This document shows positions 48,901-56,382 of a stretch of 64,000 nucleotides of DNA, in pieces; positions within the stretch are counted from its first letter, which is position 1, and each line of letters opens with the position of its first letter. The notes beneath the pieces are model-generated. The model had not been told where the DNA came from. It ran no database searches and saw nothing but the letters and a program-made list of their open reading frames with translations. Origin of the DNA: Dryomyza anilis (Eukaryota > Arthropoda > Insecta > Diptera > Dryomyzidae); assembly GCA_951804985.1 (NCBI GenBank), contig OX638131.1:6238630-6302629 (forward strand), written 5' to 3'. A program made the translations under genes and the position numbers.

Positions 48901-51900
48901 ATGCCAAAAGAAAATTTTTCTGAATCGGCAAACCTTACTGAAGAGAAATGTCAAAAGAGCGGCAAGATATATGGCGTCGTTTGCTGTCCCTGTCGCTCTA
49001 CTTTTGTAGCGTTCCTGTTGAAAACCCCTTGAAAAAAACTTTTGTAGCGCTCTTATTGAAAAACCCTTTATTAGGAATGTTCCTGCATTTATTCGGTTTA
49101 TGATCGGTGTAGAAACATATTAATTTTTCGAGAAATTTGTACAAAAACTTTTATTATTTCAATTTATATTCAAAAATGATTAAATTACAACAAAAAAAAA
49201 TTTAGATTCAAATAATTCTCATTGTAGATCTACAACTCAAATACAAATAAACACAATGCCGAAATGGTTTCATTTACCAATCACACCGAATGTCACTGCG
49301 TCAATCGCATCACTGTGGAGTCACAGCTGCGCGACAAGCGCTCACATGCGAGCGAAAGGCGACACTATCTACAGACACGGCAGCGGCAACATTATCACCA
49401 GCAGCAGCAGCAGCAACAACAGCAACAACAACAAAAACATCAACAATATCGTCTAAATACTATAGAGCAAGATGCCGAAGATTCAGAGGAAACCAAATGT
49501 CGCTGTCCAAAGCACTTCGATGTGCTGCCGACGGAAAAACAGCTGCAGCAGCCGCCGCAACATGTAGCAGTCGACGAAACCAGCGGTTGGCATTGCCGCT
49601 GCGTTTGTCTCAGCAATAATTGGTCCTGTCAGCGATTGCAAAATGGTGACGAGGGTTTCGCGGTGGAGGATCGCAAGTAAGTTGGAAAATTGTTGTAAAA
49701 AATATATATTTGTTAGCAGTCGGCGCACCGTTTGCTAATTAACCCAACTGCGACCAACATCTGTTGGTGTTCTGCATTTGTTAGGTTCATTTTGTGCTGT
49801 ATTTTGTTTTTATTTTTTACCATTTTTAAAATGTTTTCCTTCATCACCTGCCGCCTTCACGCGGAACTTTGTTGAGGTAATTACAAAAATATGTTTTCTC
49901 GCCGTTGCACTTTTTTTAATTAATTTTATTTTAATTAAAATATATGCGCACCAACGGAGGTAATGCACAATGAAAGGACTAAGGAAGCCATGTAAAAAAT
50001 AATAATGAAAATTTCAAAAAAAATAATATTAACAAATGAAAAGTTTATTTAATAAAAGTAGTTGTGATTCGGTGAAATGTTAAACAATCTATATGAAAAC
50101 TCTTCGATTTCCAATACTCAGTGACGATACAATATATCCATGAGAATACTAATACTACATTCAATAACAATACTCAACAAAACGATAAAAATTATTTGCC
50201 ATGGCTTTCCAATACATCAATTTTATATATTTGCTGATTTTGACTGCGTACTCAGTTTTTTTGTATTACTTAAATTGTTTAAGAAAAAGGCTATCAATAT
50301 TTTAGACCCTTTTCAGCCACTTTTTAAAATTAAAAATCCCTTACACATCTAAATTTCTGTAAACGCAATTTTTCTTACAATTGTCAAGACTAATTACAAT
50401 ATATCGATAACTACCATTATTCCGATAGGTTTTTTGGATATTTATATCTAAACTCGAAAAAAAAAGATTTTTTTAGACTATTTTTGGATGATTTTTTAGT
50501 ATTGTGAATCTAATGAAAAATACGAAGATGATGTGTTAGGTATGTAGTACATAGTTCAAGCTAACGACAAAAATTACTAACTTTTTATTATCGGTTGTAA
50601 TTTTTAAGATATGCCCTATCAACACAGTTTACGTCAAAAACTGCTAAAATTTAAAGTGCTTTTTTTTACTTACAAATTGCAGAAAAATCGCCGTTTGTAT
50701 CTGAATTTTTCTCAAAAACGATACGTTACAGTAAAAAAAACTGAGTATGCAATAAGAATACATCTTTTTAAGCATTTAAATATAAAGTAATGATATTTTC
50801 AGAATGGCGGCATTCTTATTATTGAATGAAAATTAAGTTCTCAAAGAATATTTTAAAAAGTGAATCAATTAGAAAAAAGTTAGTAGTTTTAATATTTAGT
50901 TTAGACTATGCTCTAGATAACCATATATTTTTTTTGTTTATCATTAAATCCTAAATGATAAAAAAATCTCTAAAAAATCAACATTTTCCGAGACCCGTGC
51001 AAGACTCGAGCCCGTAAAATTCTTATCCGTAGTGTTTTTCCAGTAGAAGTTTCAGTGTGGTGAGTTTTAATGTGGTGAGTTTTAGTGTGATGAATTTAGT
51101 GTGGTGAGTTTTAGTGTGGTGACTTTTAGTGTGGTGAGTTTATGTGTGGTGAAATTAAGTAAGATGAGTAACATCCAATTTTAAAGTTTAGTTTAAATCG
51201 ATATCATTAGTGCTGAGATATAGCGTACTGAATTTTTGGGTTCTGTGGGAAGTGCCACTCCCCTTTGCCCAATCTAGTCTATATATGGTTTAGGCTATTT
51301 ATTATAGTAATGCAAATTGTCAGAAAAATATATTCAGTAGTTTTGCTTTGAATCTGAATTATACACCTAAAATAAAAATGGGCTTAAAAGTGGGCGTGGT
51401 CAACGAAAACTATGTAGTGACATTCTCCTGGGTCTGTAGGATATATATTCCATATATATTAAGAAAATCCGTTGCATAGCGCACAAACAAACGGAAAATG
51501 AGTTTTATACATAGATAGTGGATGAAAACGGCTTCAAAATACTATTGCAATTTTCTGAAAAAGTCAAACTCAGCACCAGCAAATTATATAAAATTGATGT
51601 ATGTAATTTGAAGGAATCTAAATTCGTGACCAGTTACAGACCAACATAATTTGGTCATGATACCAAAATAATGAAAAATTCAAGTAGGGTTCATCTTGAT
51701 CCAAAGAAAACAAATTCGTTCGATCTTTTTCATAAGATAAACTGCATCAGCAAGAACCAGAGTGTTGCATTTTTCTCATCGCTATTTTGTATGTGACTGT
51801 TGTTTTTACGCTTTTCGTACAATGTTAGTCTTGTTCTTGCATCGATTTTTCAAAAACTGCACGATTACGAAAAATGTGCTACTTATTCATTATCTTGCAG

Positions 51901-52973
51901 ATGTTTTCTAGTTCTTGCAGCGGACGATACATTTTTTTTATCCCGGAAAATCTTCAAAAACCAGAACAACTGTCCGAAAATTGATTCTTCTGCACATAGT
52001 GCATCTTCTTCATGCTCATTTCATTGCCAGTCGTTCATGTTCTTATTTTTTCCAAAACTGCAAGAAGAAGCGAAAAAGTCTTGCATTTATTGCTGATCAC
52101 TATTTTAAACAGGAACTGTTCTAGCATCGGGCAATCGAACTTTTTCCTAAAAAAACTGAAAAAAAACAGATTTTATAGAATTCAACTTGTTCTTGAATAG
52201 ATTTTGTAAATAGCAAGAAAACGAAAAAGTCTTGACTGTGATTATACTGGAGTATCATCAACAACAAGAACAATTTTCCGAATTGTGTCGTTCATATTCT
52301 TGCATATGATAGTCGATATTGTTCTTGTTCTTACTAAAACTGCAAGAACAAGAAACAAAAGTCTTGCATTTTTAGCTGATCATTATTTTAAACAGAGAAC
52401 GCAAAGAACCAGAATCGGAACGGAAACCATTTCGTGTTTAGAACTGGAACCGGAATCGTTATAAAAAAAATATGTGAATCCAGAATCGGAATCATAGATT
52501 TTTTTTGCTGGAACCGAATCAGAATCTCTATTTTAAAAATCATGGAACCAGAACCAATATTTCTCTATCAGGGACCCCAAAAACCGGAATCGGAACCGTT
52601 ATTCAAAAATGTGTGAAACTGGAAACTAACTGAACGCTTATATTTTTTTATTGGAACCGGAATCGGAACAGGAACCGCTTATTTGAAAAATCTTGGAACC
52701 CGATATATTAAAGGGTTTTAGTCCCTGAATTTTAATATCGCACATTTATATGTTTTTTATTATATACTGTACTTAAACAACTGCTGCAACACTTCTTAAT
52801 ATAACCGTTTATTTATCTCTCTCTCTTTGTCTCTTTCCTGCAGATGCATTGCCGAACGCAGTTGCCAGCCACCCACGTGCCTTCATGGCGATTACAGCCG
52901 ACAGACAGGACGTTGTCCGCGTCCGAAAAATCATAAACGCCCCATAACACGTTACGATTATGGTTACGGCTAA
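30832..52973 (+). CDS. Pvf: PDGF/VEGF-related growth factor (Pvf family), 4 visible exons, 5' end missing
   Basis: Joined exons 30832-30979, 45306-45520, 49228-49676 and 52844-52973 give 313 residues plus stop; every junction agrees in phase (1/2, 0/0, 2/1). Pvf proteins are secreted cystine-knot ligands of the PVR receptor tyrosine kinase, acting in fly blood-cell survival, cell migration and epithelial signalling. Eight knot cysteines lie at visible residues 65, 87, 93, 99, 100, 108, 143 and 145; their spacing closely follows human VEGF. An acidic pro-region precedes the knot. After it come a basic stretch, a 12-glutamine run (179-190) and a tail with CRC, CRCVC and C-x4-C motifs like the VEGF-C/Balbiani-ring-type tail. 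No signal peptide or ATG precedes exon A in phase, so at least one 5' exon is missing. Which fly Pvf paralogue it is cannot be told here. Confidence 0.93.
31093..32217. mobile_element. MITE carrying 172-bp internal tandem repeats
   Basis: Left end CACGCAGAGAAAAATATGAT; right end AATCACGTTTTTCTCTGCAT inverted, sharing GCAGAGAAAAA plus TGATT. Between them are five copies of a 172-bp unit. No coding capacity. Insertion is in the Pvf intron 113 bp after exon A. The target duplication is not clear. Confidence 0.75.
31348..32190 (+). repeat. 172-bp tandem repeat, about 4.9 copies
   Basis: Units start with GTAGCAACCATCAGTTAATG at 31348, 31520, 31692, 31864 and 32036: exactly 172 bp apart. Units 2-4 share CCTCTGAATATGATTAATGC and TTTCTCTCGCG. 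The outer units 1 and 5 instead have CCACT and TTTCACTCTCG, so the inner copies look like the product of later unequal exchange. Confidence 0.95.
32218..32924. other. Unique intronic DNA, no gene seen
   Basis: Moderate GC around 32220-32560. A 60-codon frame at 32463-32645 has no motif or splice signal. Confidence 0.5.
32925..33985 (+). repeat. 19-bp hairpin minisatellite, array 3
   Basis: Same monomer and strand as array 1 (AATTTTTAGTGAAAAATTG), about 1.06 kb. It mixes homogeneous blocks with variants, for example GAATTTTTAGTGAAAATTT at 33665-33740. Confidence 0.95.
33986..35170. other. Unique intronic DNA with a possible promoter
   Basis: 34000-34880 is relatively GC-rich with CTGTCTGT, TTCTTCTTC and CACATAGCACATAGC runs. 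Open frames on both strands (34084-34593) arise from triplet runs. 35060-35170 is an older inverted half of the sequence inside the 35.17-kb MITE. Confidence 0.5.
34742..34775 (+). promoter_or_regulatory. Possible TATA plus initiator promoter
   Basis: TATTAAAAG at 34742-34750 is followed by TTCAGTTG, an initiator-like TCAGT with its A at 34770. The spacing of about 28 bp is right for fly promoters. It could mark an alternative intronic start for Pvf or nothing; no good exon follows. Confidence 0.2.
35171..35401. mobile_element. 231-bp MITE with TA target site
   Basis: Left end CACCCAGAAAAAAAT and right end TATTTTTTTCTGTGTG are inverted repeats with one or two mismatches. TA flanks both sides (35169-35170 and 35402-35403). 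Inner ATTGGTCAATAG/CTATTGAC blocks are also inverted. Terminal sequence resembles the elements at 28578 and 31093. Confidence 0.75.
35440..35880 (-). repeat. Dispersed repeat, inverted copy of 8810-9185
   Basis: Shares ACCTAGTCAAGAAGATTGCT and TTACCTTTCCAATGGTATAT with the reverse complement of 8900-9100, and ends near the ACAAGGTGTTT block that matches AACACCCTGTAT at 9168. Confidence 0.65.
36180..37240. repeat. Tandem cluster of the 260-bp module, cluster 1
   Basis: About four partial to full copies. Ordered landmarks are GGCATTTTTCAGGAATATTT, CGGGCATATTTCCGGCAAAC, AATTTTAATGGCAGATTCAC, ATACAAACTCCGCCTTTGTC and GAACTGCCTCGACCCTGCCA. Minus-strand frames up to 111 codons run through it in more than one frame and are not conserved between copies, so they are not called. 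Confidence 0.85.
37241..38829. other. Unique intronic DNA rich in triplet runs
   Basis: 37380-38400 is GC-richer with long GTTGTTGCTG, CATCATCAGCA and GCAGCAGCAGCAG runs. Up to four overlapping frames are open, the longest 211 codons, all low-complexity. This is typical of opa-type noncoding DNA in flies. No exon is called. Confidence 0.6.
38830..39910. repeat. Tandem cluster of the 260-bp module, cluster 2
   Basis: Same ordered blocks as cluster 1. GAACCGCCTCGACCCTGCCA at about 39505 and GAACAGCCTCGACCCTGCCA at about 39760 lie about 259 bp apart, which gives the unit length. Confidence 0.85.
40336..40503. mobile_element. Short piggyBac-like MITE
   Basis: Left arm starts CCCCATATTTTGTAAAACGA directly after TTAA. 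The right arm ends TCGTATTACAAAATAAGGG and is its inverted copy through CGAAACGAAGAAGTGATTCG. A CCC...GGG terminus next to TTAA fits piggyBac-type elements. TTAA is absent on the right (CGGA), so either the flank mutated or the class is wrong. Confidence 0.55.
40505..40550. repeat. Poly(T) run
   Basis: About 45 bases of almost pure T, broken by two G. It could be the A tail of a minus-strand retroelement remnant, but no element body is recognised beside it. Confidence 0.7.
40551..41520. other. Unique intronic DNA, no gene seen
   Basis: 40840-41340 is GC-richer with CAGCAACAACGGCAACAAC runs. The frame at 40997-41353 (118 codons) is low-complexity and lacks splice context. Confidence 0.5.
41530..43205. 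repeat. Giant 8-bp satellite (TTCTTTCC)n
   Basis: From about 41545 to 42920 the unit TTCTTTCC repeats more than 170 times with only a few interruptions (near 41703, 41888 and 42760). A disordered C/T stretch follows at 42925-43020, then another 180 bp of pure array. One strand is entirely pyrimidine, so triplex (H-DNA) folding is possible. Frames of about 500-600 codons on both strands ([16 protein letters not shown]) are repeat artefacts. Confidence 0.98.
43268..44436. repeat. 9-bp satellite (GAAAATATT)n
   Basis: About 125 nearly perfect copies. As 9 is a multiple of 3, all frames stay open (KILKIL on plus, NIFNIF and QYFQYF on minus), which gives false open frames of over 400 codons. The array starts about 60 bp after the 8-bp satellite. 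Confidence 0.98.
44437..45010. repeat. Variant 9-bp blocks and duplicated array edge
   Basis: Blocks of CAAAATATT (G replaced by C) lie at 44440-44560 and 44690-44795, then a short GAAAATATT block at 44795-44855. The unique-looking tail after the first block (44560-44690) is repeated at 44856-45010, sharing ATATGCATGGATGAAAGTGA (A for G in copy 2). So array edge plus flank was duplicated as a unit. Confidence 0.85.
45011..45305. other. End of Pvf intron 1
   Basis: Short intronic stretch; 45080-45230 is GC-richer. It ends in the acceptor TTACTCTTTGCAG. Confidence 0.6.
45306..45520 (+). CDS. Pvf: Pvf exon B (core of the VEGF cystine knot)
   Basis: Acceptor CTCTTTGCAG before 45306 and donor GTAAGT after 45520. 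Phase 1 entry completes an Ile codon with exon A. Residues 50-121 hold six of the eight knot cysteines: [25 protein letters not shown] and GKVCAV. This matches the VEGF pattern C-x(n)-C-x5-C-x(n)-CC-x(n)-C. The exon is strikingly GC-rich compared with its surroundings. Frames on the other strand here are shadows. Confidence 0.95.
46284..46640 (+). repeat. Dispersed fly repeat (TTATACCCTCCA / GACGGACACGCCCACC)
   Basis: Opens with GTTATACCCTCCATTAGC and contains GTTTGACGGACACGCCCACC. This combination is seen widely in fly introns as decayed transposon sequence. Inverted relative at 16790-16965. Confidence 0.5.
47156..47213 (+). promoter_or_regulatory. Extended heat-shock element, GAA every 10 bp
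   Basis: GAA triplets start at 47161, 47171, 47181, 47191, 47201 and 47211. TTC occurs at 47156 and 47176 and TTG at 47186, giving the alternating nGAAnnTTCnnGAAn pattern bound by HSF trimers. The block ends 13 bp before the TATA box. Confidence 0.7.
47227..47267 (+). promoter_or_regulatory. TATA box and initiator
   Basis: TATATAAG at 47227-47234; initiator TTCAGTAG with the likely start A at 47262, about 35 bp from the first T of the TATA box. Confidence 0.6.
47437..48926. other. AT-rich intronic DNA with one repeat copy
   Basis: 48145-48385 is a same-strand copy of 8463-8700. A small perfect hairpin, TTTCTTTTGTT / AACAAAAGAAA, sits near 47630-47652. No exon seen. Confidence 0.55.
48927..49068. 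mobile_element. MITE of the AAGGG family, copy 3 (right arm only)
   Basis: Matches the right half of copy 2: GGCAAACCTTACTGAAGAG, then AAAAGAGCGGCAAGATATATGG, then two stacked ends and CCCTT followed by TA (49069-49070). Confidence 0.7.
49228..49676 (+). CDS. Pvf: Pvf exon C (end of knot, polyQ linker, CxCxC)
   Basis: Acceptor TCTCATTGTAG before 49228; donor GTAAGT at 49677. Encodes residues 122-270 and two bases of codon 271. NHTECHC supplies knot cysteines 7 and 8 (143, 145) with an N-glycosylation sequon at N139. Then follow a basic stretch ([11 protein letters not shown]), twelve glutamines (179-190) encoded by mixed [14 protein letters not shown] (212-214) and WHCRCVC (244-248). If the donor were not used, translation would stop at once (TAA 49678-49680), giving a form without the last cysteines. 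Confidence 0.93.
50246..50750. mobile_element. Possible MITE, ends GCRTACTCAGTTTTTTT
   Basis: Left end GCGTACTCAGTTTTTTTGTA and right end TAAAAAAAACTGAGTATGC are inverted repeats. A diverged partner that lacks the right end lies at about 5150-5500. Confidence 0.6.
51040..51165 (+). repeat. 15-bp minisatellite GTGTGGTGAGTTTTA
   Basis: About eight units. A reverse-complement array of the same unit lies at 57870-57965 in the UGT intron, and both are bordered by a TTTTTCCAGTAGAAGTTT-like segment, so the two share origin beyond the array. Confidence 0.85.
51230..51520 (+). repeat. Dispersed repeat remnant (GTGGGCGTGGTC)
   Basis: Contains AAAGTGGGCGTGGTCAAC and CAAACGGAAAATGAGTTTTA, typical of decayed fly transposons. 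Confidence 0.4.
51800..52400. repeat. Loose direct repeats of about 280 bp
   Basis: GTCTTGCATTTATTGCTGAT, CACTATTTTAAACAGGAAC (near 52078) recurs as GTCTTGCATTTTTAGCTGAT, CATTATTTTAAACAGAGAAC (near 52360), both after GCAAGAA(C/G)AAG. Other GTTCTTGCA words recur between them. Confidence 0.55.
52385..52710. repeat. Degenerate GGAACCGGAATCGG repeat
   Basis: GGAACCGGAATCGGAACCG-like units alternate with TTATTCAAAAATGTGTGAAA-like spacers, period about 60-110 bp. It ends about 130 bp before Pvf exon D. Confidence 0.65.
52844..52973 (+). CDS. Pvf: Pvf exon D (cysteine-rich C-terminus and stop)
   Basis: Acceptor CTCTTTCCTGCAG before 52844. The first base completes Lys271; 42 residues and TAA (52971-52973) follow. 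[12 protein letters not shown] and GRCP give four more cysteines (272, 278, 283, 295), then a basic tail ending RYDYGYG. The pattern fits the cysteine-rich tail of VEGF-C-type and fly Pvf ligands, probably a retention or processing module. The polyadenylation site was not clearly identified. Confidence 0.92.
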
Positions 52974-53937
52974 GTGACGCAACGGCGTCAGAACGCACAG
53001 CCAGCCGTGCGCTAATTGCAGGCGGCATCATTAACTTTACGCGTTGGTATTACTTTTAGAGGGTTTTATACATGCATCCAGACATCCAGACACCCACTTA
53101 CACACACACACACCTACTACTACTACTACTACAACTATATATTCATACATGTATCTAAGGACAACGAGTATCTATAGCCCATACAATATGTTTGACATTT
53201 ATTTTATAATTTATGTTTTTAATTTAATATGTGTCTCCATTGCATAATTTGTTGTAATTTAATTTTTAATTTTAATTTTTTTTTTCGTCGTGTAAATATT
53301 TATTAGCGTTTAAGCAGTCAGATTAAGTTAAGCCTAAACTAAGCAATGACTAAATTAAAACTTAGGTTTAAAATGAATTTATTGAATTTAAAAGAAATTT
53401 TCTATAATTTCAAAAAAAAAAAGTATTTTTTGCTATTATTTATAGCATTTTAGTTTATGCAAAATCACTTTTTACAGATTTATAATTGAGATAATTTTTA
53501 ATATAAAAATTTATATTTTATAAAATGATGTAGGTACTTATAAAATTGTATAAAATAATAATTTTATTTATGATTTTTAAAATTTACGAAGAATTTAAAT
53601 TGACCCCCTATCATGTACCATTTAATTATCGAGTGACTGGGATTCGTTTCAGGTACCCGTTTGTCTAAACTTGGTAAAACGTATTTGAAACATTTCGTTT
53701 GCTCAGTAATTCGATATTTACAACCGATTTTGAGAAGAGTATTTAACGATATCGTTTTCACGGGGAAATACACATGATCAGGGGGTTATATCTCTAGTTA
53801 AAACTTTACTAGGATCATTGTCAGAAACATATCATTGTAGTTTGTCATACAGTTACAACAATAAAATAATCTGGTAAAGTCATGTCTTCCCTAAGAAATA
53901 AAACTTGTACTAAGGATATTCCAACTTTCGATCGAAA
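52974..53937. other. Pvf 3' flank, no further gene
   Basis: Contains (CA)n and (CTA)n microsatellites near 53098-53136, then AT-rich DNA. Probable 3' UTR in its first part. Confidence 0.5.
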
Positions 53938-54890
53938 TCATATCGTCACTATCATGTCAAATGGGCGAATGTTTAATTTTTGACATTTACGTTTTGTTAA
54001 ATTTTTGAATGTAGTTTTTCCTCAAGTATACTGTGCCAGAATCATGTGTGGTTTTGTTGGATACTTCTAGCCACAAAAGACGAAACTAAAAGGGTGTATT
54101 TCAATTTATATGAATATAGTCATGCTAAAAGGGCGAATCTTTTCGTTTTTTTGCCATAACTTTTTACTGGTAAAAGGTAAAATAATGGTGTAAAGCCATG
54201 AACTGATTGTTTTTAAAGCACCAATCGATTGGCATCATTCTTTAAAAATAATTTGCCAAACATTTTTCTTGCAAATAACAAAATGGTGTTCAAAACATGG
54301 GTGCTTCAAAAACAAACAATTAATTGCTAAACACTACTATTTTATCTTGTACCAATAAAAAGTTATGATAAAAAAACGAAAAGATTCGCCCTTTAGGTGT
54401 GACAAGATTTTGAATTTTTTCGAATTTTGTTATTTCAAGCGATTACTTTTTATATGTACAAGATAAAATAGTGGTGTAAAGGTGTTAATTGTTTGTTTTT
54501 AAAGAACATATATCGATTGGCATCATTATTTAAAAATAATTTGCCAAAAAGTTTTCTTGAAAATAATAACAATTCTAAAAATTATTTTTAAATAATGATG
54601 CCAACCGATAGGTGCTTCAAAAATAAACAATTAATTGCTCAACACTACTATTTTATCTTGCACCAATAAAAAGTTATGTCAAAAAAACGAAAAGATTCAC
54701 CCTTTTGGCTGACAAGATTTTGAATATTTCGAATTTTGCTATTTGCAAGTGATAGCTTTTTATATGTACAAGTTAAAATAGTGGTGTTTTTTTTTACTAA
54801 TTTTTAAAGCAATTCAAATTTTTTAATTTGATTTCCCACCATTTTTAAAAATGCACATTCGCCCCTTTGGCATGTCGGTGACGATATATC
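53938..54890. mobile_element. Composite palindromic element, copy B
   Basis: Ends are inverted: left ATATCGTCACTATCATGTCA, AATGGGCGAATG; right CATTCGCCCCTTTGGCATGT, CGGTGACGATAT. Two internal hairpin units (about 54165-54375 and 54465-54680) have arms with ATCGATTGGCATCATT and AAAAACAAACAATTAATTG. Each unit is bordered by AAAAGGGCGAATCTTTTCG or its inverse. Same family as 19350-21053. Confidence 0.72.
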
Positions 54891-55683
54891 AAATTTCTTG
54901 AATTTGTTTTTTCCTAATCCAGAATTAGTTTTTGCAGTACAAAATAAACGTATTTCATACGAAATCAAAACATTCAAGTTCTGTGTAACGAATTCAAAAC
55001 GATTTTTGTTTGGTGATTTTAGAACACATCCGTTAATTGTATTTTTGAGTTTTCCCCTATAATAATTGAAAATTCTTTTGAAATAAACTTAAAATTTACA
55101 TTTTATATAAGTTTAAATAAAACAATAAATTCCGAATTACCATTTGAGTATGGATAATGATAATATATATAATGCTGATATATAAATTTAACTATATTTT
55201 ATTTTTATATTAAAAAAAAACTATATATATATATATATATAAACTATGTATATAAAAATGCTAAACTTATTATAATAAAGCTAGTCAAGTTGACAATAAA
55301 TCGAATGGGTCTTTTAATTTGAAATTGAAAATTGCAAATTCCATGTTTTATATGTATTTACGGCACTCTCAAATGATGTGGCCCAAACATCAAAACAGCA
55401 CAAACATTAATTGATGCACCGCCATAAAGTTGACCAACTTTGCGAGTCGTGAATGTCACCGCATGACCATAAAAATCAGGCAATCTTAACTGCGGCGACA
55501 AACCGGACTTTGGCGGCGAAGCTAATAAAAATTATTACTCCCCATGGTCATTGCATGGTCGATGATGGTTGACATTTATGAATGGCTGGCATGCGCTTCA
55601 CCGTCAGTCGAAAACTCGTCGTCGCGCTTCGAAAGTGTAACAGCCACCGCCTCCCGGGGGATCTCCGAATCGGTGATTTTAAT
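54891..55683. other. Intergenic between convergent Pvf and UGT
   Basis: AT-rich, with a (TA)n run near 55220-55242. The last part is the likely UGT 3' UTR. A minus-strand AATAAA occurs near 55199-55204. Confidence 0.5.
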
Positions 55684-56382
55684 TCACGCCAATTTACGCT
55701 CCAACCAATTGCAAATCCAAATGCAACCCACAAAGCTACCAAGCAACACCGCATAAATGTCCATCAAATAGTACTGCGCGCCGTTTAGCTGCAACAGCGG
55801 ACTGCGCATGTGCGACGCGCCCTTGTGTCGCATCACATACTCCAGCCAGTAGATGGCGCTGTCGCGTGCCGTCATCGGCCGATCGCGATAGCGCGCCGAT
55901 AAATATTTCGCATTCGCGGCAAATGTCGCGTTGTGCGTGAGCGCGATAATCGCCTCGTACAGTTGCTCCTGCGTCAATGTGCGCCAATCAAGTCGGAGAC
56001 CGCAGCACTGTTTTAGAGTTAAGCGCTCAATGTTGGCCCGTTGATCACCGAAGATCGGGAGACCCAACAGCGGCACTCCATGGTGCAGCGCTTCCGTTAT
56101 GCTGCCTTTGCCGCCATGCGTGACGAAGAGTTTGGTATTGGGTTGCGCCAGTATTGCGTTTTGTGGAAACCAACGATCACAAATGATATTCGACGCATTG
56201 CTGGTCAGTTGGGCACAGTCACCGTCATACGTCCAGATGATGTTGTAGTCCGTGGCGAGTTGACGAAAAGTCTCCACAAAGTGCGTGAGTATTTTAGCCG
56301 GTAATGCAGACCATTTGACGCGTGTACCGAGGCTCACAAAGATGACATTACGTTGGTCATTCGCAAAAATATGCTGCAGGGA
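55684..56382 (-). CDS. UGT exon 3 (nucleotide-sugar domain, membrane anchor)
   Basis: Acceptor (minus strand) ATTATTACAG before 56382; stop TGA at 55686-55684. Residues 272-503, opening SLQHIFANDQRNVIFVSLGT. Contains the full UGT signature and the C-terminal anchor. Two N-glycosylation sequons (NAS, NAT). Plus-strand frames here are shadows. Confidence 0.95.
   Translation of the reverse strand, partial: SLQHIFANDQRNVIFVSLGTRVKWSALPAKILTHFVETFRQLATDYNIIWTYDGDCAQLTSNASNIICDRWFPQNAILAQPNTKLFVTHGGKGSITEALHHGVPLLGLPIFGDQRANIERLTLKQCCGLRLDWRTLTQEQLYEAIIALTHNATFAANAKYLSARYRDRPMTARDSAIYWLEYVMRHKGASHMRSPLLQLNGAQYYLMDIYAVLLGSFVGCIWICNWLERKLA

Larger units (their letters stand above)
45521..49227 (+). 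other. Pvf intron 2 (3.7 kb)
   Basis: GT-AG intron. It contains unique DNA with moderate GC to about 46000, a dispersed repeat at 46284-46640, an LTR-like unit near 47.0-47.4 kb, a repeat copy at 48145-48385 and a truncated MITE at 48927-49068. Confidence 0.85.
49677..52843 (+). other. Pvf intron 3 (3.2 kb)
   Basis: GT-AG intron holding a TIR element (50246-50750), a 15-bp minisatellite (51040-51165), an old dispersed repeat (51230-51520), a loose repeat of about 280 bp (51.8-52.4 kb) and a GGAACCGGAATCGG array (52385-52710). Confidence 0.85.
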
